DNA of 64,000 bases from the NCBI GenBank assembly GCA_009760855.2, contig WPIO01000145.1, positions 25,001 to 89,000 of the forward strand, given 5' to 3'. Within the stretch, counting starts at the first letter, position 1. Each line of letters begins with the position of its first letter. A program made the translations under genes and the position numbers. A model generated the notes under the pieces. That model worked only from the letters and a program-made list of their open reading frames with translations. It was not told the DNA's origin and made no database searches. This stretch comes from Cristatella mucedo (Eukaryota > Bryozoa > Phylactolaemata > Cristatellidae). Of this stretch, positions 1 to 7,975 are shown piece by piece.

Positions 1-66
1 TAGTGGTTCTTTATGTCCTGTATCAACATCTTGTCCAAAATTGTATGGTTGAACTTGCAAAGACAT
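1..66 (-). CDS. Packaging ATPase, N-terminal end only (Polinton copy 1)
   Basis: Reading leftwards from an ATG at 66, 22 codons are open before the window ends. They contain the string NFGQDVDTGH, also found at the start of the ATPase at 47762-48430 (Walker A and B present there). The role is therefore inferred as the FtsK/HerA-superfamily ATPase that pumps DNA into capsids in Polinton-type viruses. The Walker motifs of this copy lie outside the window. The gene diverges from the zinc-ribbon gene at 88 with only 21 bases between the two start codons, the same arrangement as in copy 2. Confidence 0.75.
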   Translation of the reverse strand, partial: MSLQVQPYNFGQDVDTGHKEPL

Positions 67-87
67 TTTTTCTATATTATAATAGAT
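67..87. promoter_or_regulatory. 21-bp divergent promoter between ATPase and zinc-ribbon genes
   Basis: The only DNA between two divergent start codons is TTTTTCTATATTATAATAGA plus one base. Read either way it contains a TATA-like core ending in TAG or TATAG close to the ATG. The same kind of motif precedes most genes in both element copies. Promoter function is inferred from position and recurrence; any 5' untranslated leader would have to be almost absent. Confidence 0.5.
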
Positions 88-498
88 ATGGAAATATATT
101 GTTTGAAGTGTAAAAAACAAACTGATACACTCCATGAAGAGTATGTAGAAGTAGATAGTACGAAAGGAATGAGGGGAATGCTTAAAGGTATTTGTACTAT
201 TTGTAATAGTAAGAAGTCAAAGTTTGTTAAATTCAGAACAACAGTTGGTTCTGGAAGAATACAAAATAAATCTAGTTCTGGAAGAATACAAAACAAATCT
301 GGTTCTGGAAGAATACAATACAAATCTGGATCATCTGTTCCAACTCCTGCTTTATTTGCTGCAATATCAAATACACATAGTAAAAAATTCTCAGGAAGTA
401 AAGAAAGATACAGTGGTTCTGGAGTAGGTGGATGTTCTGATAAAGAACTAATGATTGAAGAATTAAAAAAGACTATTGAAAAATTAAAAAAAAAGTAA
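88..498 (+). CDS. Zinc-ribbon protein with SGRIQNKS repeats, upstream of the protease
   Basis: This 136-codon frame begins at ATG 88, chosen because it follows the TATA-like motif and matches copy 2. It has a four-cysteine knuckle, CLKC near residues 5-8 and CTIC at 36-39. Three near-identical SGRIQNKS-type repeats follow at about residues 55-80, then a lysine-rich C-terminus. Copy 2 (47205-47741) has the cysteines but different basic repeats built on SHGRR. In both copies the protease frame follows directly, so this is probably the N-terminal domain of a fused or frameshift-linked protease polyprotein. A nucleic-acid-binding role is an inference from the zinc ribbon and basic tail. Confidence 0.6.
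   Translation: MEIYCLKCKKQTDTLHEEYVEVDSTKGMRGMLKGICTICNSKKSKFVKFRTTVGSGRIQNKSSSGRIQNKSGSGRIQYKSGSSVPTPALFAAISNTHSKKFSGSKERYSGSGVGGCSDKELMIEELKKTIEKLKKK
489..495 (+). other. A_AAA_AAG slippery heptamer before a stop codon
   Basis: In the zero frame the codons are TTA AAA AAA AAG TAA, so the heptamer A AAA AAG is in the phase used for -1 ribosomal frameshifting and is followed at once by a stop. A -1 slip would enter the frame that leads into the protease. The simpler alternative is loss of an A from a homopolymer: copy 2 has a run of 8 A at the homologous place against 9 here, and would need the opposite shift. Confidence 0.3.
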
Positions 499-871
499 AA
501 TCATCACCTTTGACTGATATAGAAATAAATAATCATATAAAAGAATTAGATATACAAAATTTAGAGGTGTCTTTGCAAGAGATGAACTAACAAAACCATT
601 AAGAAATGAATTTCTTATTTGTAATACTGGTGAATCAGAAAAAGCAATATATCACTGGGTAGCACTTAAAAAAGAAGGCAAACAATGTTTTTACTTTGAA
701 TCACTTGTTGCGCCACCAATGCCAGAAGTAATAAAATATTTTGGTGTTATACCAACATTTCAAACGTTTAAACTACAAGAATACAATCAAACGGATTGTG
801 GAAGGTGTCTAATCTTCATAAAATTAATGCAAGAATCGGATGTTGGATCAACAATGGAATTATTAATTTAA
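499..871 (+). pseudogene. Adenain-like cysteine protease (virion maturation), frameshifted
   Basis: From 557 to the TAA at 869-871 one frame is fully open and has the layout of Polinton/adenovirus maturation proteases of the Ulp1 fold. It shows FRGVFARDEL near the start, the catalytic histidine in YHWVAL, an acidic partner in YFES, and the nucleophile in TDCGRC. The beginning (about 500-588) lies in another frame, so one frameshift near 557 separates N-terminus from core and another separates it from the zinc-ribbon ORF. Known members cleave capsid precursors during virion maturation. The catalytic residues remain, but without the N-terminus the gene is probably inactive. The copy-2 remnant is at 46860-47204. 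Confidence 0.75.
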
Positions 872-890
872 TTTAAACATTTTCTTTCCC

Positions 891-902
891 TTGTATAGAA
901 AT
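891..902 (+). promoter_or_regulatory. TTGTATAGAA start-proximal motif
   Basis: TTGTATAGAA lies 2 bases before the ATG at 903. The identical ten bases abut the ATG of the orthologue in copy 2 (46833, minus strand), although the surrounding non-coding DNA has diverged. This argues for a constrained promoter or initiator element. Confidence 0.5.
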
Positions 903-1362
903 ATGGAGAATAAAAAAATTCGTTGTACTCGAAAATGTTGCAGTCATAATTCCTAAAATAAAACAAGCACGTATTCACATTGTAGTGAAAATTAGTAAAG
1001 ATTCTAAGCCTTACTTCAATGCATGGCTGTATATTACAGAAGATATGAGACCTGTACTTGAAGATATTGCTAATAGAGCAAGTATGAAGCTTGAATTTAG
1101 TGGTTATGATATGAGTGTTCGTTTAACTGTTGGTATTAGAATTGCATTTGGAAATAAACCAAGTATTTTCTGTGATCAAAAGAACAAACAAATTAAATTT
1201 ACTAGTGTTGCTGAAATTATTCAAAAATTTGAAAACAACTTTGCTGTTACTTGAATTGTAGATGGATCTTATGTTACTAAAGATACTTATAACTCAGAAG
1301 AAAGACTTAGTATTAGATTGAAGATTGATCAAGTTAAAGTTTATAATATTTGCTCAGTTTAG
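903..1362 (+). pseudogene. Conserved unknown Polinton protein, copy 1 (decayed)
   Basis: This is the counterpart of the intact 166-codon gene at 46333-46833. After the first few codons a one-base shift moves the frame. From 940 it runs to a TGA at 1252-1254 and then on to TAG 1360-1362. Shared strings include EDMRP, LEDIANRASMKLE and GIRIAFG. The orthologue's last ~20 residues are missing here; the HNH gene takes over at the point of homology loss, so insertion of that gene probably cut off this C-terminus. No domain was recognised. It lies between the protease and membrane genes, among structural genes, so a virion or replication accessory role is possible but unproven. Confidence 0.65.
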
Positions 1363-1894
1363 AGAGAGATTTCTAGAACTTTTGTATTTTAATCCTTATT
1401 CTGGTGTTTTCCGATGGAAAGTTGATAGATGTGGAAATGCAAGAGCAAGAAGTATTGCTGGAACAATCCACCACCACGGATGTATAGAAATAAAAATAGA
1501 TGGAAAAAAATACCAAGATCATCGTCTAGCTTGGATGATTTGTAAACAGGAAATGCCTATATTTCAAATAGATCACATTAATGGAATTAGATCAGATAAT
1601 AGAATTACTATTTCACGTGAAGCAACATCTGCAGAGAATGGAAGAAACAAACTAAAAAGAAACAACACTAGTTCTAAATGTATAGGTGTTTGCTTAGATA
1701 GAAAGTTAAATAAATATAGATCTTATATTATGATAGATAAACAACACTATTACTTAGGTCTTTTTGATGAAGAAGATGATGCAGCCATTGCAAGAGATTT
1801 AGAAGCAATTCGTTTGCACTTACAATTTGCACGTCTTAATTTCACATATTGTTTAGATGAAAACAACAAATTAGTTAGATATTCAGATCTTTAA
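1325..1894 (+). CDS. HNH endonuclease with AP2-type DNA-binding domain
   Basis: An open 189-codon frame without stops. Residues 80-110 carry an HNH_3-type core (DHINGIRSDNR, then AENGRNK) and residues 120-163 an AP2/integrase-like DNA-binding domain (YYLGLFDEEDDAAIARD). This two-domain build is typical of phage and large-DNA-virus homing endonucleases, which cut DNA and spread by repair. No good ATG opens the frame: it begins at a TTG overlapping the previous gene, and similarity to the family starts near 1365. It may therefore be 5'-truncated, or was once fused to the upstream gene by a one-base shift. It occupies the slot that holds the PLA2-like gene in copy 2, and is less damaged than its neighbours. 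Confidence 0.8.
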   Translation: MIKLKFIIFAQFRERFLELLYFNPYSGVFRWKVDRCGNARARSIAGTIHHHGCIEIKIDGKKYQDHRLAWMICKQEMPIFQIDHINGIRSDNRITISREATSAENGRNKLKRNNTSSKCIGVCLDRKLNKYRSYIMIDKQHYYLGLFDEEDDAAIARDLEAIRLHLQFARLNFTYCLDENNKLVRYSDL

Positions 1895-3003
1895 TTACTA
1901 CATCGTTGATTTAATTCTGTTAACAACTTTTTAACTTTTCTATCAATTTCTTCAGGTGTTTTCCCCTGCGCATAAAGGTTAGACAATAACATTGCTGACT
2001 CAGCCCTATAATTACAAGTTTTGTTGCCTCCAGCCGATGAAGCTTCTACTTGTTTAATATCTCTTTTTAATTCTGGTGAGAAATCAACACCTCCTTTATC
2101 TACTAATTCTCGACCTTTATCTTGATAATCTAAATGATTTTGTATTTCTTCTATCTGAACTTTTCCTGATACATCAGTATCAATACCTCTATCAATTGCT
2201 TGTACCATTTTTTTTAAATCATTAATAGCATTTTTAAGTTTTTCACTTTGCAAAGTTAATGCCTTCATCCTTTGCTCGTATGTTTTCATTGGGGGTGATC
2301 TTCCAGTAAGCATTGCAGTATCAACTAACTTTTTTATTAAACTTGCAACAGCTACTGCTATCGAAATTCCTGTCCCGACTCCTCCGATAATTGAAGCTAT
2401 TAAATCGACAAGTGCAGGGGTAGCAGGCAAGAATCCCCCTGATCGAACTTCTCAGAAATTCTTACTCCAGGATTTAGGATCTAATTGTGAACTATCCCAA
2501 ATAACTTCCATTCCAAATACCTCACTTAGATATTGACTAGGGTTCCATTGCCAAGGATAACCATCTTTTTTAGCTGCAAGTAAAACGTCGTTAATTGCTA
2601 AGCCAATTTCTAGTGATTCTATCATTTTTTGCAATCCTTCTTTTTTTCTGACATTGTCTTCCAGAATACCTGTCCATATTTACCACTAGTAATATCATCT
2701 ACTATTCCTTTTATAAATAAAGATAAACCAACTATTCCTGTAAAACCACTAAGAAATCCTCCTAAAGCCTTTGTCCCTGCTCCAATAACTTTAAGAGACT
2801 GTAATACTTTTGGAACAGCTGTAGCAATCTTTTTCAGATGCTTGTAATGATAATCTTGCTGCTAACTTTGGTAATAATTTTGTAACTGCTTTTTCACCTA
2901 TTTTTGTTGCAGTCTTAACACCATCTAACACATTTTTAGTTGTTTTAGTTCTTTCTTTTAAATCTTCTTCTACACCTTTACCTTTTCTAGATTTTTTAGG
3001 CAT
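1891..3003 (-). pseudogene. Membrane protein with glycine-rich hydrophobic segment, copy 1
   Basis: The gene starts at ATG 3003 (basic N-terminus MPKKSRKGKG) and ends at TAA 1891. It is broken by a frameshift near 2840, another near 2640 at an A-run, and an in-frame TGA at 2452-2454. Homology to 43406-44539 is continuous across the breaks. The middle contains YPWQWNPS and LDPKSWSKNF. A hydrophobic stretch of about 30 residues (IASIIGGVGTGISIAVAVAS) follows, then a long charged helical tail. The layout resembles membrane-active minor virion proteins of Polinton-like viruses, but that assignment is an inference. It is tail-to-tail with the HNH gene (stops within 4 bases) and divergent from fibre gene 1. 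Confidence 0.6.
2640..2646 (-). other. Second A_AAA_AAG heptamer at a frame junction
   Basis: On the minus strand the codons GAA AAA AAG AAG place the heptamer A AAA AAG in slippery phase. A -1 slip gives the frame that continues the membrane protein. Copy 2 also changes frame at this A-run but by a different number of bases, which fits ordinary indel decay at least as well. Confidence 0.25.
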
Positions 3004-3013
3004 ATATTATGTA
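3004..3013. promoter_or_regulatory. 10-bp divergent start region, membrane gene / fibre gene 1
   Basis: Only ATATTATGTA separates the ATG of the leftward membrane gene (3003) from the ATG of fibre gene 1 (3014). Copy 2 keeps the same geometry with a 12-bp gap at 43394-43405. There is no room for separate promoters, so a shared AT-rich element must serve both directions or lie partly inside the coding regions. Confidence 0.45.
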
Positions 3014-3877
3014 ATGGAAAAAGTTAGAAAAGTCAATGGTAATATTTATACTGATCTTAATACAAATAATAATAGAATAACTAATTTAGGATTTCCAGTT
3101 AATAGTGGTGATTCTATAAGACTAGATTATGCTCTTACTTCAAGTGCTGGTAACAATATTATTAGTAATCCTTCAGGAGAAATAGCAAAAGTATCAGCTC
3201 TAACTGATTTACTACCAAAGAGTGGAGCAGTAATGAAATCGCGATTGAATTGTATGAATGTTGTTGGTATATCTGGTAACTCTGCTGATGGAACTGTTTA
3301 CTCAGATCTAAAACCTTATACAGTAATAAACTATGGATTACTTAAAAGTATGACAGCAGTATTTCAAGGTAAAGCAATATCAAGTATTGATATGGGAAAT
3401 AAGAATATTATTAATGTAAAAGTTTCTGATGTAGCAACTAAATCTTATGTTGATAGTAACAAACAAGTAACATTTAAATACTTAAGTTTGAATGGTAATT
3501 ATCCAAATATATTTTATCTTTATATGTCAGGTTTAAGTATTACTGCTAATGAGGGTACAGGAAATAAATTTCAAACTCAACAAATAACACCAGGTGATAT
3601 ACCTGTTGTTGCAGCTACTGGAGACATTGTAGCCTACAATACTAATCTTAAAACATTTTTTCCATGAGTGTTACCTAATTTTAGTATGGTATCCAACATT
3701 ATGTATGAAACTAATAAAACTACTTCTTGTTTAGAATTAACTAGTGATAATACTTATGGAGTAAGTGGTACAGTAGTTTTAATAATTAACATTGATGGGA
3801 CATGTAGATATGTTATCAATAAGTTTACAGTTGCTAGTTATATTACTTTTATAGATTTTATTGTTAGTATTGTATAG
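3014..3877 (+). pseudogene. Tail-fibre-like protein 1 (in-frame TGA at 3665-3667)
   Basis: A 288-codon gene with a single TGA after codon 217. It has the shaft repeat seen in phage and Polinton fibre proteins: an N(R/K)I.NLG..V..GD..R..Y pattern at about residues 17-40 and again near GNKNIINVKVSDVATKSYVD. This is followed by a tip domain containing NTYGVSGTVVLIINIDGTCR. Such proteins form trimeric host-attachment fibres in known viruses; that role is inferred here. The same TGA occurs in the copy-2 orthologue (42971-42973). The gene ends in TAG within the TATAG motif of the next gene. Confidence 0.65.
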
Positions 3878-3879
3878 AA

Positions 3880-4844
3880 ATGTTAGGTAAAAGAAGCAAA
3901 GGTAAGTCATCAAAGAATTGTATTAAGAAACTGGTGATATACTTAGTGGAAATCTAAATATGGGTAATAATCTTATAAAGAATTTAGGTGATCCTGTTGA
4001 TGCTGGTGATGCAGTAAATAGAAAATATATAGATACTAATTTTGTTACTAAGATTTCTAGATCAACAACAAATGATGGAGATATTGATGTGAATAATTTT
4101 AGACTAGTATATCTTGCTAATCCTATAAATCCTAGTGATGCTGCAACAAAGGATTATGCTGATACTAAATTACCACTTACTGGTGAAACAATTAGAGGTA
4201 ATTTAATTGTAGATGCTGGTATTAGAGCTAGTGGTGCTCCTGACAATGAATATAGTGTTCCAAATAAAAGTTATATGGATGCAAACTTTCTTAGTGTAAA
4301 TTGAGGAACAGTAAATGGTAATTTAGACATGCAAAATAATTTTATTAGAATTGTAATTGATCCTGTTAATCCTACTGATGGTGTAAACCTTGGTTATCTA
4401 AATAAAGTATCAGATGGAAATGTAGCAGAAGTAAAACTCTATGCAAAGTATCTTTCAACAGATGATGGAGCAACATATACATTTCCAAAAATGGCTATAC
4501 AATCAGATTCTAATGGAGATACAATATTTCTTATAGATAATTCTGATTATACAATTTCTAGAGGATTTTATGTTATATGTGCAACTTATGAATCAGGTTA
4601 ATATAATTTTGATACTTAAAGTGGAAAATATTTACCAGAAGAAAGATTTATTGATAAACAAATACTTTATCAGAGACAAGTTAGTATAAGTCCGTTAAAT
4701 CAATATGATAAGTTTAGATATACATTATTTGGAGGTTATATACTTGATAGAAATAGTAAACTTGTAAATGCTGGTGATATAGTAATGACAAATGATTTAC
4801 ATTTCTCAATTTTATTAATTACTGTTTATATAGCATTAAAATAA
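3880..4844 (+). pseudogene. Tail-fibre-like protein 2 (stops and frameshift)
   Basis: It begins at ATG 3880, directly after GTATAGAA (3872-3879), in which the TAG is also the stop of fibre 1. A frameshift lies near 3935; then one frame runs to TAA 4842 with stops at 4302, 4599 and 4617. At least three shaft repeats of the NLGDPVDAGDAVNRKYID type are present: residues near 3970-4030, ANPINPSDAATKDYADTK near 4110-4165, and DPVNPTDGVNLGYLNK near 4360. The rest is a beta-rich tip. This is the middle gene of a three-gene fibre cluster, probably from tandem duplication. The copy-2 counterpart is 41846-42758. Confidence 0.65.
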
Positions 4845-4846
4845 AC

Positions 4847-5434
4847 ATGCTTTCTAGAAAAGATTTGCAAATGGATGGAACATTAAACTTTGATTCAAAT
4901 AGAATAATTAATGTTGGAGAAACTGTTGATACCTTAGAAACAGTTAATAAATCATTAGCTGATAACAATTATCTAAGAAAGGATTCTGATCAGCATATAA
5001 CAGGTAATTTATCTGCAAACTCGAAAAAATATGTAAAAATATCAATTCCTGTTAATGGAAGAGATGTTGCAACAAAAAAATATCTTGATACTAAATTAGA
5101 TAGATATATGAGACCTGTAACAATAAGTGGAAACCTATTTGTTGAAAAATTAATAATAAGAAGAAATGAACCAAAATTTGATGGTTATGGAACAACTGAT
5201 TTAATTTCTTTTAAATTCCTTCATCATTTTTATTTAAAGTGTGGAATATATCTATATATCTCTAACATGATTGCTAATACACGTTTTATTAAATATTGGG
5301 GTAATTTAACTGCAAATAGCATAAACAATATTGGAACACCAACGCAATCTTATTCTTCATCAAATAATACACAAACACTTGTTAAAATATCTGATTTGGA
5401 TGAAAAAATAAAAAACCTGTCTACTCAAGTATGA
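4847..5434 (+). CDS. Tail-fibre-like protein 3 (intact frame)
   Basis: 195 codons from ATG 4847, two bases after the stop of fibre 2. Shaft-type repeats: NFDSNRIINVGETVDTLETV near residues 14-33 and ISIPVNGRDVATKKYLDTKL near 65-84. A tip domain and a charged C-terminal helix (ISDLDEKIKNL) follow. Its stop overlaps the ATG at 5431 by four bases, a translational-coupling-like layout rare in host genes and typical of compact viral genomes. It is one of the few unbroken frames in copy 1. Function as a host-attachment fibre is inferred from the repeat architecture. Confidence 0.65.
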   Translation: MLSRKDLQMDGTLNFDSNRIINVGETVDTLETVNKSLADNNYLRKDSDQHITGNLSANSKKYVKISIPVNGRDVATKKYLDTKLDRYMRPVTISGNLFVEKLIIRRNEPKFDGYGTTDLISFKFLHHFYLKCGIYLYISNMIANTRFIKYWGNLTANSINNIGTPTQSYSSSNNTQTLVKISDLDEKIKNLSTQV

Positions 5435-5841
5435 GAATAAGTCTTGTGATTATAAAAAAAAATACAGCTGATAGAAGTAAAACTTATCAAATTGATGATG
5501 ATTTTGAATTTACAATAGTTAAAAAAGAAGATGATGAAATTTCATTTATTAGAGATAACCAGCAATTTGTAGAATTTCCGAAAATATTTGTTGCATACAA
5601 TTGTTACTATATAGAATTATTAATTTATGTAACATCAAAAAATAAGATAGATGGTGAAATGTTAATTTCATCAATTAAGGAAAGATTTGTAAATAGGAAA
5701 ACAACTTTTTCATTATCTGCTAACTTTCCTTTATGTAATATTGATGGTAATGATTTTGTTTTAAAAGATATTTCTTACATTAATATTACAAAACTTGCTG
5801 GCGGAAGAGTTAACATTCAAATAGAGTTTCATTTCCAGTAG
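5431..5841 (+). CDS. Unknown protein after fibre 3, probable fibre-tip continuation
   Basis: 136 codons from an ATG overlapping the previous stop. No family was recognised; it is rich in beta-prone residues, with FVEFPKIFVAYNCYYIELL and SANFPLCNIDG. Copy 2 has weak but ordered similarity in the same place (within 40756-41280). It may be a separate tip or chaperone protein, or the C-terminal part of fibre 3 split by a frameshift. Confidence 0.45.
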   Translation: MRISLVIIKKNTADRSKTYQIDDDFEFTIVKKEDDEISFIRDNQQFVEFPKIFVAYNCYYIELLIYVTSKNKIDGEMLISSIKERFVNRKTTFSLSANFPLCNIDGNDFVLKDISYINITKLAGGRVNIQIEFHFQ

Positions 5842-6029
5842 TGAGTTTTATTGATGGTATTCCATATATATTAGTACAAGAAGTTATATCAAAAGGAACA
5901 TTATTAGTATTAACTGCATATGATTATCTTGATATTAAATTTCTATCAAATGTTTTCTTCTCTCCAACTAGATCAAAAGATTTCACAGTTAATCCATTTG
6001 GTGATCCACCTGGATTTGAACCTTATTAA
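5841..6029 (+). CDS. Short ORF, C-terminal part of the fibre-tip region
   Basis: A 62-codon frame opens at a GTG overlapping the previous TAG and ends at TAA 6027-6029. It contains DYLDIKFLSNVFFSPTRS, which lines up with a similar string in copy 2 (DYIEIGLVRGVYYSPS), so this stretch was coding in the ancestor. It was most likely the end of the 5431 gene, separated by a one-base change. Its stop overlaps the stop of the convergent gene at 6026. Confidence 0.4.
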   Translation: MSFIDGIPYILVQEVISKGTLLVLTAYDYLDIKFLSNVFFSPTRSKDFTVNPFGDPPGFEPY

Positions 6030-6405
6030 ATTTTCCAATCAATAGTCTCTTTAATCAATTCTTCAGGTATATCAAATCTCTTTTTAGAATCTTTCATTTG
6101 TTTAGTTTGTTCTATTTTTTAGAGTATGCTTCAGACCTCATGCTATTTATTTTTTATATTTTTAAGTCTTTAAGAAACTCTTCAAAGATTGAACCATCTC
6201 TAACTTTAACAAATGTATTTGCTATTTCTGGTTCAGATTGATCAATTCTAAGTGCTTTATATTCTAATACTAGTTTTACAGCATCTAACAAAGTTGATCT
6301 GATGTCTTCAATTCTACCCATCAGATAAGAACATATTTTAAAGTTTGAATGCTGTTGTCCTTATGCTTCTTTAAGACAGTCTTTACTTCTTGTCTTAATG
6401 TTCAT
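6026..6405 (-). pseudogene. Hypothetical helical protein (~120 codons), copy 1
   Basis: Starts at ATG 6405 behind ATTATATAAAAG and ends at 6026, with several stops (for example near 6365 and at 6131-6133) and a frameshift. It is recognisable as a gene because copy 2 (40366-40755) is colinear: both contain MGR followed by DDIRS or EDIRS, LDAVKL.LEYKALRI, SEPEIAN and IFEEFLKDLK. The TGA at 6131-6133 is shared with copy 2 (40639-40641). No domain recognised; mainly helical and charged. Confidence 0.55.
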
Positions 6406-6446
6406 CTTTTATATAATGTTTTTATATTTTATTTAATTAAATTAAA

Positions 6447-6911
6447 CTACACTTGCAATAGAGCTGCCTCAGCGGCTTTTTGTTTTGCACTCTTACCATC
6501 AGTAATACTTTGTAGAACTGCGTAACATTCGTCTTTAACAATTCCAGTGATATCAGGTTTAACACCAGATACTCCAGATATGACTGTAGACACTGTTGGA
6601 AGTTGTGATGCAATCCATGTAGTATAATCAGAAATCTCACTAGGATCATCTATAAGAGCATCAACTTTAGATCTAACTCTTTCCTCAAGTCCTGATAGAA
6701 CTTCAGTTTGATCTGCAGTAATAATCTTTTGTGCTTCAATTTCCGCTTCATCAAGATAGAATTTCTTAACAGATCTATCAGTCATAACTGAAATATCAGA
6801 ACTGAGTTGTTGTTCATCGTATGCTGTCATTCTTGATCCAACAAGATAATCAACATAAGATTTAAGTGCCAAAGCAGAAGTTGCTAGCATCGGATCAGTA
6901 ACGGCTTCCAT
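6447..6911 (-). CDS. Hypothetical helical protein, 154 aa, intact
   Basis: Open from ATG 6911 to TAA 6447. The sequence is Ala/Ser/Glu-rich and helical: an N-terminal ALALKSYVDYLVGSRM, a central RSVKKFYLDEAEIEAQKI, then LEERVRSKVDALIDDP and a C-terminal KQKAAEAALLQV. Copy 2 (39823-40331) is colinear but broken, with TGA replacing the Trp codon of TTWIASQLP. It matches no family known to me. The start is supported by TATATAGGAA directly upstream, also kept in copy 2. Position beside the fibre cluster gives no firm clue to function. Confidence 0.6.
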   Translation of the reverse strand: MEAVTDPMLATSALALKSYVDYLVGSRMTAYDEQQLSSDISVMTDRSVKKFYLDEAEIEAQKIITADQTEVLSGLEERVRSKVDALIDDPSEISDYTTWIASQLPTVSTVISGVSGVKPDITGIVKDECYAVLQSITDGKSAKQKAAEAALLQV

Positions 6912-6925
6912 TTCCTATATAATAA
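6912..6925 (-). promoter_or_regulatory. TTATATAGGAA start motif
   Basis: On the minus strand TTATATAGGAA touches the ATG at 6911. The orthologue at 39823 is preceded by TATATAGGAAA. It belongs to the recurring TATAG motif placed at gene starts in both element copies. Confidence 0.5.
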
Positions 6926-6939
6926 TAAAAAAATTAAAA

Positions 6940-7109
6940 ATACATGCACACAAACAATCAACAAATACTTTTAAAATATAAGATGATAAGATATTAAGTT
7001 TATCAACGTTATCATATATATCACACAATTTAAGTTACTTTTCTATTTCTGAATTAGGTAGTTTACTAATATATGGATATACATTTTCATCTTCATTAAC
7101 ATTAAACAT
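6940..7109 (-). pseudogene. Remnant of the small MD(V/I) protein family (4th copy)
   Basis: Reading left from an ATG at 7109 behind an (AT) run, the translation contains YPYISKLPNSEIEK followed by a stop and LKLCDIYDNVDKL. This aligns with YPHISKLPDSEI in the remnant at 7170-7397 and YISMLHDSAIEDLI at 7399-7662. It lacks the usual MDV N-terminus. It is a decayed tandem duplicate. Confidence 0.45.
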
Positions 7110-7169
7110 TATATATATATAAGATGTTTAACATAGTCATGAGAGATTATTCTTTCAATATGCATTTTT

Positions 7170-7397
7170 CTATATATAAATAGTATTCAAAATAGAAGTT
7201 GCTAATATTTCATATTTTTCTATTTCATCATCTAAATCTCGCAATTTAAGTAACTTTTATATTTCTGAATCAGGTAGTTTACTAATATGAGGATATAAAT
7301 TTTCTTTAGAATCAACATTAAATTTTCAAATACTAATAAGAAATGCACAGTGTTTGGTAGAAACATTCGATAAAATTCTTGATATTCTTACATCCAT
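7170..7397 (-). pseudogene. Remnant of the small MD(V/I) protein family (3rd copy)
   Basis: Starts MDVRISRILS at 7397 behind TTATTATATAAG and ends at TAG 7170, with two internal stops. It aligns over its length with the intact family members at 7399-7662 and 7700-7975 (N-terminal MD(V/I), central YIS.L..S.I..L, C-terminal (L/C)CD.I). A tandem duplicate. Confidence 0.5.
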
Positions 7398-7398
7398 C

Positions 7399-7662
7399 TT
7401 ATATAATAATAAAAATCGTTTTTTTACGATAATTTTGGTAAACTCTTGAACAAGTATTATCTAGCTTATTATTATAATCTTCTATTTTATCACAAAGATC
7501 ACAATTTTTAATTAAATCTTCAATAGCTGAATCATGTAACATAGAAATATAAGAAAATAGATTTGTAGTAATCCTAGATCCCCAAACTTTAAATCTTTCA
7601 GAACAAAGAGTATATGCAATTTTTTTAGCTCTTTTACAACATAAACACCTTGCAATGTCCAT
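7399..7662 (-). CDS. Small cysteine-containing MD(V/I) family protein
   Basis: 87 codons, intact, starting MDIARCLCCKRAKKIAYTLC at 7662 with AATATATAGAACA just upstream. Shared family pattern: MD(V/I).R.L, a basic helix, YIS(M/I)L, and NCDLCDKI. The paired cysteines (CLCC and CDLC) could bind metal but are not fully conserved in the paralogue at 7700. The function is unknown. It is part of a run of four related genes or remnants in copy 1. Confidence 0.5.
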   Translation of the reverse strand: MDIARCLCCKRAKKIAYTLCSERFKVWGSRITTNLFSYISMLHDSAIEDLIKNCDLCDKIEDYNNKLDNTCSRVYQNYRKKTIFIII

Positions 7663-7699
7663 TGTTCTATATATTACTTATAAAATTTGTTTAATACAG

Positions 7700-7975
7700 T
7701 TAATTAATTATTACTCCTGTTTTTGTTTTTGGTGTTTTAGATTTTTTATTTGTCTCTTCAAGCATCTCATTTATCTTACTACGACTCTCCATTAGTTTGT
7801 CACATGTATTACATATATCTATAAGAATACTAATATAAGAACTATCAATATCTGTAATGAGTTTGTCCTGTGAATGTTTAACAATACGTTGATCTTGACC
7901 TTTAAGTTTTTGAAGACAGATTTTTACTGCTATTTCTCTAGATGGTTCACAACTTAAAATTCTTGAGACATCCAA
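7700..7975 (-). CDS. Small MD(V/I) family protein, 91 aa
   Basis: Intact from ATG 7975 to TAA 7700. It begins MDVSRILSCEPSREIAVKIC and contains SSYISILIDICNTCDKLMES and a lysine-rich tail. It is the direct orthologue of the broken gene at 39499-39783, whose start (MDVSRILSCEQSREMAMK) is nearly identical. The start is supported by CATATATAGAAATT upstream. Function unknown; predicted to be helical, small and soluble. Confidence 0.55.
   Translation of the reverse strand: MDVSRILSCEPSREIAVKICLQKLKGQDQRIVKHSQDKLITDIDSSYISILIDICNTCDKLMESRSKINEMLEETNKKSKTPKTKTGVIIN

Noticed and set aside
3014..6029. A bacteriophage or prophage, on the basis of tail-fibre repeats and HNH nuclease
   Set aside because: Polinton PolB, adenain protease, A32-like ATPase and PLA2-like domain, together with flanking LINEs and hAT, place the element in a eukaryotic virus-transposon lineage.
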